IMG/VR virus record: IMGVR_UViG_3300042401_000297
Coordinates: 1-20,610 of that record
Direction: 5' to 3' (one strand)
Source of the DNA: a virus
Length of the DNA: 20,610 bases
The notes under the pieces are model-generated. The model worked only from the letters and a program-made list of their open reading frames with translations, was not told the DNA's origin and did no database searches. A program made the translations under genes and the position numbers. Shown here in pieces: positions 1-6,596 of this stretch; position 1 is the stretch's first letter; each line of letters opens with the position of its first letter.

Positions 1-44
1 CACCACAAAAACGCTGCATAATATAAACTAACTATAACAATAAT

Positions 45-314
45 ATGGCAGAATACGATAACACTAATCGCGGATCACTCTTCAAAAATGACCGCAAAGA
101 ACTGGACACCCACCCAGACTACAACGGATCCATCAACATCGAGGGAACCGATTACTGGCTCAACGGGTGGATCAAGGAGTCCAAGAAAGATGGTAAGAAG
201 TTCTTTAGCTTGTCAGTCAAGCCAAAGGATCAAGGCGCAACCAAAACCACTGCAAAGGCCAAATCTGCTCCAGCACAGGTTAATGATGATGCTGGGGATG
301 GACTTCCGTTTTAA
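45..314 (+). CDS. Small SSB-like / DUF736-like DNA-binding protein
   Basis: An 89-residue protein. It ends in an acidic stretch closed by GDGLPF (last six residues), which matches the C-terminal tip of bacterial and phage single-stranded-DNA-binding proteins used to recruit replication and repair partners. The body (residues 1-60) has an N-terminal NRGSLFKND segment and a compact, aromatic-rich, probably beta-strand region, recalling DUF736-like and small phage SSB-like proteins; residues 62-80 are a Lys/Ala/Thr linker. It is shorter than typical OB-fold SSBs (about 110-180 residues), so the fold is inferred. The start follows an A/T-rich leader with no Shine-Dalgarno. tRNA-Asn follows 24 bases downstream. 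The role in binding replicating or recombining phage DNA is inference from the tail. Confidence 0.7.
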   Translation: MAEYDNTNRGSLFKNDRKELDTHPDYNGSINIEGTDYWLNGWIKESKKDGKKFFSLSVKPKDQGATKTTAKAKSAPAQVNDDAGDGLPF

Positions 315-338
315 TATAGTTTGAAATGAGAGATTTGA

Positions 339-413
<75 letters not shown>

Positions 414-478
414 CCAGTAGGTTTCAAGAATTTCCTCGCTAGGTTGGGAACTCCCGATCAGCAGGGGACAAGGGGGTT

Positions 479-511
479 GGCTGTGACCCCAAAAACCACA
501 GCCACAATTTT
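479..511 (+). terminator. Hairpin with T-rich tail, possible terminator
   Basis: GGCTGTG (479-485) pairs with CACAGCC (497-503) around an 11-base loop, followed by ACAATTTT. The stem is only 7 bp and the T-run short, so this could be a weak intrinsic terminator after tRNA-Asn or a processing structure. Confidence 0.45.
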
Positions 512-556
512 AAGGGATTGTAGCGGCCACCATGTGGGCTGGTTATCATTTGACCC

Positions 557-583
557 TGTGAGGTAACTACATAAAACCTCACA
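557..583 (+). other. Perfect 8-bp stem-loop just before the next gene
   Basis: TGTGAGGT (557-564) pairs perfectly with ACCTCACA (576-583) around the loop AACTACATAAA. It lies 17 bases before the ATG at 601 and is followed by CCCCATTTTATAAATAT. It may be a second terminator of the tRNA unit or a leader structure or operator for the next gene. With the hairpin at 479-503 it fills the 187-base non-coding gap 414-600, in which no open frame with coding signs was seen. Confidence 0.4.
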
Positions 584-600
584 CCCCATTTTATAAATAT

Positions 601-966
601 ATGAACGAAATTATAACAGACTACTTGGACGCAAAGCAACTGGCTGACAGGCTAACTGCACTGGAGTTGCACTCCACCAGCGAGCTGGCTAGGCTGGAGC
701 AAGAACGTGACGAGGCTTTATCTCAAATCGTACAAGCAGAGTGCAGGGCAGAAAGATTCTGCCAAGAACGTGATGAGGCTAAGGATGCTATCGTTGGATG
801 GGAGAACAAGTGGAAATGCGCGATTGATATGGCAGCAAGAGCAGAACTTGAACGAGACGAGGCACTAAAGTGCGCTAAAGAATACTATGTGGAATTCATA
901 AGGAATGCTTCCAGTGATAATAAAGTCAGTAAACCCAACCCACTAAATCCATTCTATAAATATTAA
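601..966 (+). CDS. Predicted coiled-coil protein of unknown function
   Basis: A 121-residue protein dominated by heptad-like, charged helix. The near-repeat LEQERDEAL / CQERDEAKD / LERDEALKC occurs three times (about residues 32-40, 54-62 and 82-90), spaced 22-28 residues, as in small phage coil proteins. It has several Cys residues (49, 54, 73, 90) but no recognisable zinc motif. The last 20 residues are Asn/Pro-rich and probably unstructured. The start has no Shine-Dalgarno and follows an A/T stretch and a stem-loop. The next gene begins one base past its stop, so the two are probably co-expressed. Function not recognised; repeats suggest oligomerisation. Confidence 0.75.
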   Translation: MNEIITDYLDAKQLADRLTALELHSTSELARLEQERDEALSQIVQAECRAERFCQERDEAKDAIVGWENKWKCAIDMAARAELERDEALKCAKEYYVEFIRNASSDNKVSKPNPLNPFYKY

Positions 967-967
967 T

Positions 968-1249
968 ATGAGCGAAACACCATACACGTCCGAGGTAGAA
1001 CGACTCAAAGAGTGCAACAAGGACTATCGCTCCATTGCCGCACAACTGGCAGTATTCTGCTCCGCTGCTATATTTGCACTAAGGGCAGCCAACAAGGATC
1101 TGGAGGACGCACAGGTCAAAGCTGAGATCATTCCTGACCCGTTCGCTGAACAGGCTATCGATGATATGTTCCAATCCTACCTAGAGTCACTGCGCGACTA
1201 CCCTGAGCTAATGGCAATAGCACTCAAATTCATTCAGCAATCACGATAG
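968..1249 (+). CDS. Hypothetical protein, mainly helical
   Basis: A 93-residue protein with no family I recognise. Residues 1-55 look helical, with an Ala-rich amphipathic stretch (about 24-44) containing two Cys; residues 58-93 carry an acidic helix ending in a hydrophobic tail. No signal peptide or clear membrane span. The start is one base after the preceding stop and shares the upstream CCATTCTATAAATAT block with the gene at 601, suggesting coupled translation. The next gene starts three bases after its stop. Position among recombination and small early-type genes is the only functional hint. Confidence 0.65.
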   Translation: MSETPYTSEVERLKECNKDYRSIAAQLAVFCSAAIFALRAANKDLEDAQVKAEIIPDPFAEQAIDDMFQSYLESLRDYPELMAIALKFIQQSR

Positions 1250-1252
1250 ACA

Positions 1253-1714
1253 ATGCAATTAACACTCAACCCTGACGAGATCCAGATATGTCAACTCATT
1301 GGCAGGATGCGTTCACTCATTGCACGAAGCAATGGAGTCAAGGATGCCAAGATTGGCAACCAAGACGGAGCAGAGGCAGACGTGATCGGAATGATGGCAG
1401 AGTATGGTTTCGCAAAACTAATGAATGTATTTCCAGACCTTGGTCTATCACCAAGGAGTGGATCCGCTGATGGCGTAATGCCAAGTGGCAACAGATACGA
1501 CATAAAGGCATCAAAGCATCCACACGCTCGCTTGCTGTCCACGCTAAAGGTAAACCCTGACGTTGATGTATACGTCCTGTGCGTTGTGGACGCTCCATCA
1601 CTCGACTACGTTGGATGGGCATGGCAAGAAGACCTCATCAAAGCAGAGAACATTATCAACCTTGGTCACGGAGAAGGCTACGCATTAGATCAAGACAAAC
1701 TAAAACAATTTTAA
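1253..1714 (+). CDS. PD-(D/E)XK nuclease-like protein
   Basis: A 153-residue protein with the pattern of a small PD-(D/E)XK-fold nuclease. Glu50 sits in AEYGFAKL in an N-terminal helix; Asp73 is in SADGV; then the strand RYDIKAS (81-87) gives the D83-x-K85 core; a strand ending in VDVYVLCVVD (104-113) follows, as the fold expects. Such proteins cut DNA with a divalent metal and occur as phage recombination, repair or restriction-like nucleases. It lies close to an SSB-like and a RusA-like gene, which fits DNA recombination or processing. The target cannot be read from sequence, and family membership rests on motif spacing only. Confidence 0.55.
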   Translation: MQLTLNPDEIQICQLIGRMRSLIARSNGVKDAKIGNQDGAEADVIGMMAEYGFAKLMNVFPDLGLSPRSGSADGVMPSGNRYDIKASKHPHARLLSTLKVNPDVDVYVLCVVDAPSLDYVGWAWQEDLIKAENIINLGHGEGYALDQDKLKQF

Positions 1715-1722
1715 ATATCCAA

Positions 1723-2037
1723 ATGAAAACATACCTAGCAAAATGGCCCGATGGCACAATCTCCGTACTACAAGCAAAAAACATGATCGACTTGTTCTGG
1801 GATCTCGACATGGAGGCAAACCCATTGTCTGCTAAACTCTATGAGCTTCCCAAACGATTCCAACTGACAACCAGCATAAAAGACGGGGAAATTGAAACGG
1901 ATGAAATCTTCGTAAGAACAAAATACAAGGATCTGAAAGAGATTTTGCTCCCATCAACCATCGTTGATGATGCACACAACCAAATCATAAACGCAGGAAT
2001 ACGAGCAAAAGTTTTGATTGATCTAGATAAGGTATAA
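1723..2037 (+). CDS. Hypothetical protein
   Basis: A 104-residue protein beginning MKTYLAKWPDG at 1723. I chose this ATG because it lies eight bases after the previous stop and the protein then opens with a typical short beta-type N-terminus; an upstream in-frame extension would overlap the nuclease-like gene deeply. The first 45 residues (YLAKWPDGTISVLQAKN, then DLFWDLDMEANP) resemble compact phage proteins that begin with a WPDGT turn, but I cannot name a family. The C-terminal half is mixed helix and strand, ending IDLDKV. No catalytic motif or membrane segment seen. No Shine-Dalgarno; upstream is TTTTAAATATCCAA. Confidence 0.65.
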   Translation: MKTYLAKWPDGTISVLQAKNMIDLFWDLDMEANPLSAKLYELPKRFQLTTSIKDGEIETDEIFVRTKYKDLKEILLPSTIVDDAHNQIINAGIRAKVLIDLDKV

Positions 2038-2068
2038 ATCCACAAAATCATGTATAACTATACCCGCT

Positions 2069-2233
2069 ATGAACGACTACTGGAATGACCCACCCGAACA
2101 AGACGAAGTGCCAGAGTGTTGCGACAACGTCATGGACGTGGATGATCACGGCAACTGCAAGTGCAACACCTGCGGCAAAACAATCGAAGCACAACAGGAT
2201 CCCAACCCAGAAGATTACCTAATCGAGCAATGA
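2069..2233 (+). CDS. Small Cys-rich putative zinc-ribbon protein
   Basis: A 54-residue acidic protein, found by reading the gap by hand. It contains two Cys near residues 17-18 and a C-x-C-x2-C cluster (NCKCNTCGK) near residues 33-39, enough for one zinc site of the knuckle type. Small acidic proteins with C-terminal CxxC-like clusters are common in phages, but no function is known for this one. Its TGA (2231-2233) overlaps the ATG of the RusA-like gene at 2230, a typical translational-coupling overlap that supports both starts. There is no Shine-Dalgarno; 31 bases separate it from the previous stop. Confidence 0.7.
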   Translation: MNDYWNDPPEQDEVPECCDNVMDVDDHGNCKCNTCGKTIEAQQDPNPEDYLIEQ

Positions 2234-2628
2234 ACTGGACAACTGAACAACTCAAAGAGAAAGGCTACAACCTCGCACCTGACGGACACTACTACTATGA
2301 CTATAAACCTCCATCTAGACGGCTACTTGACACCCTCACTAAACACGCTCCTAAATTGCCATTGGTCAAAGTACCAAAAACAAAAGAACCTAGCAAGGAC
2401 TGCACTGCTAAGTGCAATCCGCAGTACACTCTCTCAATTACAAGATACTCCACAAAAACACTCGACGTTGACAATCTTGCAGGGGGCTGCAAACCACTTA
2501 TTGACCAAATTAGATACGCCCACCTCATCCCAGACGATAACCCCGAAAGCGTCGAAATCACGTTCAGCCAAGTCAAAGTCAAAACCCAAGCCGAGCAACG
2601 AACTGAAGTCACAATTACCAAAGCGTAA
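2230..2628 (+). CDS. RusA-like Holliday junction resolvase (catalytic part)
   Basis: A 132-residue protein whose second half carries the RusA endonuclease pattern: ITRYSTKTLDVDNL (residues 70-83) with D79 and D81, GGCKPLID (85-92) with K88 and D92, then LIPDDNPE (99-106) with D102 and D103. RusA dimers resolve four-way DNA junctions formed in recombination and replication. Residues 1-60 (MNWTTEQLKEKGYNLAPDG onward) lack the PxxN-type N-terminal strand seen in RusA; that segment appears instead in the overlapping frame from 2297 (separate entry). The start overlaps the previous stop (ATGA). Either this frame is complete with a replaced N-terminus, or it is the downstream part of a frameshifted gene. 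Family assignment of the C-terminal half is firm. Confidence 0.75.
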   Translation: MNWTTEQLKEKGYNLAPDGHYYYDYKPPSRRLLDTLTKHAPKLPLVKVPKTKEPSKDCTAKCNPQYTLSITRYSTKTLDVDNLAGGCKPLIDQIRYAHLIPDDNPESVEITFSQVKVKTQAEQRTEVTITKA

Positions 2629-2659
2629 TACTAAACCCAAGCAACCATATGAGCTTTAA
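2297..2659 (+). CDS. Overlapping frame carrying a RusA-type N-terminus
   Basis: A 120-codon frame nested over the RusA-like gene in the other reading frame. Its first 45 residues include LTPSLNTLLNCHWSKYQKQK (11-30) and ARTALLSAIR (33-42), which match the usual N-terminal strand and helix of RusA-family phage proteins (compare the PPSNNRY segment of the lambdoid enzyme). Beyond about residue 43 it becomes a Ser/Thr/Pro/Lys-rich sequence typical of out-of-frame translation, while the true catalytic half continues in the frame of the gene at 2230. A -1 shift between about 2375 and 2430 would join both halves into one RusA. It may therefore be the 5' part of a frameshifted gene, an overlapping gene, or a relic. 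It is listed because the match is specific, but independent expression is uncertain. Confidence 0.4.
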   Translation: MTINLHLDGYLTPSLNTLLNCHWSKYQKQKNLARTALLSAIRSTLSQLQDTPQKHSTLTILQGAANHLLTKLDTPTSSQTITPKASKSRSAKSKSKPKPSNELKSQLPKRNTKPKQPYEL

Positions 2660-3146
2660 ACCATCCAAGAAAATGGGTAGACCACCAGAGTATAACGAGG
2701 AACTCGCAGAGGAAATCTGTGAACGACTCGCAATGGGCCAAACACTCTCATCCATCTGTAACCTTGAAGGCATGCCAAACTACTCAACAGTATGGAGATG
2801 GGAATGCTCAAACGAGGACTTTCGCAACAAATCTCATATCTCACGAAAAATAGGTACTCACGCAATCGCAGATGACTGCATAAGAATCGCTGATGATCCA
2901 ATGCTCGATGCTCAGGAGAAGAGGGTCAGAATTGACACTCGTATCCGTCTATTAGGTAAATGGAACGCACGTCAGTACGGCGATAAAATCGAAATCGAAT
3001 CGACACAAGCAAAGCCACTCAACGTCACATTCACAATAGGTGATCGCAATGCAGAACCAATAGATCTAATTCAGGGGCGAGATCCTCAACCAGTGCAACA
3101 ACTGATCGAGCCGCAGATCGAAGCGGAGGCGCAAGAGGACTTGTGA
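2649..3146 (+). CDS. Terminase small subunit-like protein
   Basis: A 165-residue protein. The first 55 residues (KKMGRPPEYNEELAEEICER, then GQTLSSICNLEGMPNYSTVWRW) form the helix-turn-helix typical of Sf6-gp1-like terminase small subunits, which bind the packaging site and hand DNA to the large subunit. Residues 80-120 (DDCIRIADD...KRVRIDTRIRLLGKWNARQYGDKIE) match the family's conserved oligomerisation helices. The C-terminus (130-165) is Gln/Glu-rich and probably disordered. It is separated from the large subunit at 8511 by 5.4 kb of modification and nucleotide genes, unlike the usual adjacent pair. No Shine-Dalgarno. The following 113-base gap holds no gene; an A/T-rich stretch there may house a promoter. 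Confidence 0.85.
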   Translation: MSFKPSKKMGRPPEYNEELAEEICERLAMGQTLSSICNLEGMPNYSTVWRWECSNEDFRNKSHISRKIGTHAIADDCIRIADDPMLDAQEKRVRIDTRIRLLGKWNARQYGDKIEIESTQAKPLNVTFTIGDRNAEPIDLIQGRDPQPVQQLIEPQIEAEAQEDL

Positions 3147-3259
3147 TAGCGAACGATTTGCCAACGCAGTATAACCACAAAAACCGCAATCCTGTCGATA
3201 ATAATCACCATATAGTGGTAACTATTTTCAAATACCCCATATCTAGGGTTAAATCATAA

Positions 3260-3469
3260 ATGGTCAAATTATGCCCCAAATGCAGTTCTACGACCCATGT
3301 GATGGAGTGCCGTGACTTCGGCAATCGATTTTCGAGACGTAGATACTGCGATAACCAGAAGTGCCTCCACAGGTACTCAACATACGAAGTGAGCGCACAA
3401 GACTATTACAATTTGAAACAAGTCAATAACATGAAAGCGAAACTAACCGAGATCCTAGAGAACCTATGA
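3260..3469 (+). CDS. NrdR-like zinc-ribbon small protein
   Basis: A 69-residue protein with a zinc ribbon like the N-terminal domain of the ribonucleotide-reductase repressor NrdR: CPKC (5-8), Cys17, FSRRRYC (24-30) and C35, followed by HRYSTYEV, equivalent to the RRRxCxxCxxRFTTYE signature of NrdR. The ATP-cone domain of NrdR is missing; after residue 45 there is only a short helix. It is probably a small DNA- or RNA-binding regulator, perhaps of phage or host transcription; this is inference. It follows a 113-base gap, so it may begin a transcription unit, and its stop overlaps the ATG of the next gene (ATGA). Confidence 0.65.
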   Translation: MVKLCPKCSSTTHVMECRDFGNRFSRRRYCDNQKCLHRYSTYEVSAQDYYNLKQVNNMKAKLTEILENL

Positions 3470-3621
3470 AAGCGCATGAGATAACACCAGAGATGCGTAT
3501 AATTCAGCAACAAAAGCAGTATATTAGAGAATTGCGGCAAATAATCCACGAATTGCAGCATGACGTAAACAAACAGAAGTCGTTGATTAACAAGCTGAAA
3601 AGTAAGGAAAATAATCAATAA
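3466..3621 (+). CDS. Small coiled-coil protein
   Basis: A 51-residue protein read by hand; its ATG (3466) overlaps the preceding TGA. From residue 12 to the end it is a Gln/Lys-rich amphipathic helix with hydrophobic residues at heptad-like spacing (IIQQQKQYIRELRQIIHEL and onward), so a parallel coiled coil is likely. No catalytic motif. Such short helical proteins are frequent between phage genes and often remain unassigned. Support for expression comes from the exact stop-start overlap and from the coding-like composition; no Shine-Dalgarno of note is present, only AGAGAACCT. Confidence 0.6.
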   Translation: MKAHEITPEMRIIQQQKQYIRELRQIIHELQHDVNKQKSLINKLKSKENNQ

Positions 3622-3646
3622 CTTCACATAACAGCAGTAGTACATA

Positions 3647-4777
3647 ATGAAAACAACAAAAATGAGATTCCACGCACTAGGTCTTCCACACACAGTTACA
3701 AGCAAAGAGTTTAATGCCTGTGCCTACACGCAAAAGGTAGTCAAGTTTGCCAAGATGATGACAGACAGGGGCCATGAGGTCATCCACTATGGGCATGAGG
3801 ACAGTGACCTGCAATGCACCGAACACGTCAGCGTCCTGACCAATGATGACTTTGCTAAGAGTTATGGCAGTCATGACTGGAGGAAGACGTTCTTCAAGTT
3901 CGACACTGGTGACCATGCATACCAGACGTTCTATGCCAATGCCATTCGGGAGGTAGGTTTTCGAAAGGAAAAGAACGACTTTATTCTTCCATTTTGGGGG
4001 TCTGGAGTCAGACCGATATGTGATGCACACCAACATGATATGATCGTAGTTGAGCCGGGGATAGGGTACGCGGGGGGTCACTGGGCTAGGTGGAAGGTAT
4101 GGGAGAGCTATGCCATCTACCATGCTCATTGTGGCATGGCTTCTGTTGGGCAATGCCAGCAGGATAATTATAGCGTAGTCATTCCGAACTACTTTGACAT
4201 CGATGACTTCACCTTCAATGACCAAAAGGAGGATTACTTCCTGTACCTTGGCAGGGTCTACTCTGGCAAGGGTGTTGATATCGCAATCGATGCAACTCGC
4301 AGGGCAGGCGTTAAACTGGTTGTCGCGGGTCAATGCGAGGCAGGGTATACATTCCCACCTCACGTTGAGTATGTGGGCTACGCTGACGTTCCTAAGCGAA
4401 AGGAACTCATGTCTAAGGCCAAGGCATCCTTCCTTCCTAGCCAGTACGTCGAACCATTCGGTGGAGTGCAGATTGAGAACCTATTGAGCGGAACACCAAC
4501 CATCACGTCTGACTGGGGATCCTTCGCGGAGAACAACCTGCATGGCGTAACTGGATATCGGTGTCGAACTATGGGTGACTACGTCGATGCAATCTACAAC
4601 ATTGACCGCATCAAACCAGCAGACTGCCGTGCATTTGGCGAGAACTTTACGCTTGAACGGGTTGCACCGAGGTACGAGAAGTATTTCCAAGATGTACTAG
4701 ACGTTCACAATGGAGCGGGATGGTACGCTGAAGGAAACGGAATCGATGCAATGACAATGATTTACCCATATGTATAA
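3647..4777 (+). CDS. GT-B glycosyltransferase, GT4-like
   Basis: A 376-residue protein of the usual length for a GT-B retaining glycosyltransferase. The C-terminal Rossmann half is clear: YFLYLGRVYSGKGVDIAIDA (197-216), VKLVVAGQ (222-229), and the E-x7-E nucleotide-sugar motif with E269 and E277 in EPFGGVQIENLLSGTPTITSD. The N-terminal half (MRFHALGLPHT..., FAKMMTDRGHEVIHYG) holds the acceptor-side fold. An alternative start is Met6 at 3662, where conserved-looking sequence begins. It transfers a sugar from a nucleotide-sugar donor; the acceptor (DNA base, virion protein or host glycan) is unknown. It overlaps the next glycosyltransferase by eight bases, and the two probably act in one pathway. 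No Shine-Dalgarno. Confidence 0.9.
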   Translation: MKTTKMRFHALGLPHTVTSKEFNACAYTQKVVKFAKMMTDRGHEVIHYGHEDSDLQCTEHVSVLTNDDFAKSYGSHDWRKTFFKFDTGDHAYQTFYANAIREVGFRKEKNDFILPFWGSGVRPICDAHQHDMIVVEPGIGYAGGHWARWKVWESYAIYHAHCGMASVGQCQQDNYSVVIPNYFDIDDFTFNDQKEDYFLYLGRVYSGKGVDIAIDATRRAGVKLVVAGQCEAGYTFPPHVEYVGYADVPKRKELMSKAKASFLPSQYVEPFGGVQIENLLSGTPTITSDWGSFAENNLHGVTGYRCRTMGDYVDAIYNIDRIKPADCRAFGENFTLERVAPRYEKYFQDVLDVHNGAGWYAEGNGIDAMTMIYPYV

Positions 4778-5429
4778 TAAACAAATAATAATAGCAACAC
4801 CTTGCGCCTACGGGCAACTAACGATGGAATATGTATCTTCTATTGTCGGGACGATTAAGTTGGGAGAAGAAAATGAGATTGGAATATATCCCGTTTTTCT
4901 GGGCAACGATGCGTTGATCCAGAGATGCAGGAATGACTTGGTTAAAATAGCTTACGAATCAAAGGTTGATTCCATGATCTTCATAGATGCAGACATGGAA
5001 TGGAACCCGCAATGGGTCATTGACCTAGTTAATCGAGGTGAGGATGTGGTTGGAGGAACTGCGCGGAAGAAGACTGATGACGCTGAGTTGTATGCTTGTA
5101 AGGTGTTGGATACAACAATTCACGATAACGGGTTGATTAAATGCGCGGGGATTGGAACAGGGTTTCTGAAGCTGAGTGCAATGGCAATTGCTGCTCTATG
5201 GGAATCTAGCGAATCGTATAACACCGAGCGTGGAGAATGCCGAATGGTATTTGACGTGCGTGTTTTTGATGGGGAGTTGTGGTCTGAGGATATAATCATG
5301 TGTACCAAGCTAAACCAAGCTGGACTGGATGTGTGGTTAGATCCCAATATGACTTGCAACCACATGGGTACAAAGAAGTACCAAGGAAACATTGCTGGAT
5401 TTATTAACAGATTAAAACAAAATGAATAA
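4770..5429 (+). CDS. GT-A fold glycosyltransferase-like protein
   Basis: A 219-residue protein of the phage GT2-like type. Residues 5-10 (QIIIAT) begin the Rossmann-like donor domain; RNDLVKIA (54-61) is the conserved helix before FIDADMEW (71-78), whose D73-A-D75 is the DxD metal and nucleotide-sugar site; GIGTGFLKL (127-135) and SEDIIMCTKLNQAGLDVWLDP cover the acceptor-side and the catalytic-acid region. It starts inside the last codons of the GT4-like gene. A related protein with a changed DxD lies at 16132. Which molecule is glycosylated cannot be read from sequence. The stop overlaps the start of a small downstream gene. Confidence 0.85.
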   Translation: MYNKQIIIATPCAYGQLTMEYVSSIVGTIKLGEENEIGIYPVFLGNDALIQRCRNDLVKIAYESKVDSMIFIDADMEWNPQWVIDLVNRGEDVVGGTARKKTDDAELYACKVLDTTIHDNGLIKCAGIGTGFLKLSAMAIAALWESSESYNTERGECRMVFDVRVFDGELWSEDIIMCTKLNQAGLDVWLDPNMTCNHMGTKKYQGNIAGFINRLKQNE

Positions 5430-5574
5430 GACAACAGAAGAGATAGACAAGATAACCAAGGAGCGTGACAGATGGAAGGACTGCGCGGATCGACTAGTAG
5501 CGTCATCGGGTTGGCATGATATGTGGCCCCAAGCAGTGGCACACTATCGCAAGCTGAAGGAGGAACTGAAATGA
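5422..5574 (+). CDS. Small coil-type protein linking two enzymes
   Basis: A 50-residue protein, read by hand, that starts inside the end of the glycosyltransferase gene (overlap 8 bases) and ends in an ATGA overlap with the methyltransferase. It has a charged N-terminal helix (EEIDKITKERDRWKDCADRL), a WHDMWP centre, then a Lys/Glu helix. The codons for its last residues (LKEEL) contain AAGGAGG, which serves as a strong Shine-Dalgarno for the methyltransferase start, so part of its role may be in coupling. The ERDRWKDC pattern recalls ERDEA-type phage coil proteins such as the one at 601. No function recognised. Confidence 0.65.
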   Translation: MNKTTEEIDKITKERDRWKDCADRLVASSGWHDMWPQAVAHYRKLKEELK

Positions 5575-6125
5575 GCGATTACACGTTTGAATCGCAGTAC
5601 TGGGGAGACTGCTGCAATACATTCGATGAAGACCAGAAGCACTATGTCTACGCTCGATTCATGGGACTGCATCAGGTGGGATACGGGTTCAGCCTGTCAG
5701 GCAAGTCAGTGATCGACGTAGGTGGTGGCCCTACTTCCATGCTGTTAAAGTCGAAGGGACTTGGCAGGGCATTGGTAGTGGATCCACTACAGTATCCGCA
5801 GTGGACATACGCTCGATACCATGAGCATGGTGTTGAATGTCTTGTTATGCGAGGTGAGGACGTTGTGGAAGAGGGGTTCGATGAGTGCTGGATTTACAAT
5901 TGCCTTCAGCATACGGATGATCCTGCGTTAATCATCAGCAACGCATTGCGAGCAGCAAAAGTTCTTCGCATCTTTGAATGGGTTGATATCGAACCACATG
6001 ATGGGCATCCTCAGATGATAACTAAAAAGATACTTGACGAGAGCATAGGTAGTGAGGGAAAGTTAGTCCACCTAGCTGAATCAGGTTGTTTCGGCTTGGC
6101 ATACTTTAACATACATACAAAATGA
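5571..6125 (+). CDS. Class I SAM-dependent methyltransferase
   Basis: A 184-residue protein with the glycine-rich SAM motif VIDVGGGPTS (47-56), an acidic end of strand two at VVDPL (69-73), and later strands FDECWIYNCLQHTDDP (103-118), as in small Methyltransf_11-like enzymes. I chose the ATG at 5571, in the ATGA overlap and behind AAGGAGG nine bases upstream, over an earlier in-frame ATG at 5523 that would run deep into the previous gene. The N-terminus (WGDCCNTFDED) resembles phage methyltransferases found next to sugar genes. It could methylate a sugar, DNA base or protein; the glycosyltransferase neighbours favour sugar-linked chemistry, which is inference. Confidence 0.85.
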   Translation: MSDYTFESQYWGDCCNTFDEDQKHYVYARFMGLHQVGYGFSLSGKSVIDVGGGPTSMLLKSKGLGRALVVDPLQYPQWTYARYHEHGVECLVMRGEDVVEEGFDECWIYNCLQHTDDPALIISNALRAAKVLRIFEWVDIEPHDGHPQMITKKILDESIGSEGKLVHLAESGCFGLAYFNIHTK

Positions 6126-6586
6126 AATTAACTACACCATACGAACAATTCGTTCAATCAATCGTTAAGCCGGGGCATGACATACTTGTCCAGCTAACTC
6201 CTCTTCAGGCATCCATCCTCCACATGGCAGTGGGAGTCAGCGGCGAAGCGGGTGAGTTGTTGGATTCGGTCAAGAAGCATTGCGTGTACCAGAAGCAACT
6301 AGACATCAACAACGTGATTGAAGAGGCAGGAGATATCCTGTTTTATCTGACTGGTCTGCTAAACGAGTTAGGTCTAACGATCAACGATTGCATGGAAGCT
6401 AATGTCGAGAAGCTGGCGAAGCGATATCCAGAGAAACGCTACACGAATGAGGCAGCAATTGCACGGGCAGACAAGCTGGATGTGATCGAGGAACCAGTTG
6501 TGTTGAAGGACGATGATGACTTGGCAGATATTAAAGTGGAGCGGGTGTGCCAAGTTGAAGATCCAGAATGTGAGTCCTGCCAATAA
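6122..6586 (+). CDS. MazG-like nucleotide pyrophosphohydrolase
   Basis: A 154-residue protein. The all-alpha MazG/NTP-PPase core spans about residues 5-110: the metal-binding acidic helices include GEAGELLD (41-48) and IEEAGDILFYL (66-76), giving the ExxE and ExxD pattern that binds magnesium. Such phage enzymes hydrolyse dNTPs or (p)ppGpp-like nucleotides, changing pools or stress signalling during infection. The last 35 residues are acidic and end in a Cys-rich PECESCQ tail, beyond the usual domain. It overlaps the methyltransferase stop by ATGA and precedes dCMP deaminase by two small genes, fitting nucleotide-pool management. Confidence 0.88.
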   Translation: MKLTTPYEQFVQSIVKPGHDILVQLTPLQASILHMAVGVSGEAGELLDSVKKHCVYQKQLDINNVIEEAGDILFYLTGLLNELGLTINDCMEANVEKLAKRYPEKRYTNEAAIARADKLDVIEEPVVLKDDDDLADIKVERVCQVEDPECESCQ

Positions 6587-6596
6587 GGTGTCATAT

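Noticed and set aside
3207-3219. Possible operator palindrome ACCA-TATAG-TGGT in the gap after the small terminase gene
   Set aside because: Only 4 bp of symmetry and no second copy found; too weak to claim.
3677-4363. Minus-strand frame of 228 codons over the GT4-like gene
   Set aside because: It lies entirely antisense to a clear glycosyltransferase; the product shows no domain pattern.
5523-5570. Earlier in-frame ATG for the methyltransferase
   Set aside because: It would extend the gene deep into the upstream small gene, whereas the ATG at 5571 has a strong Shine-Dalgarno and an ATGA overlap.
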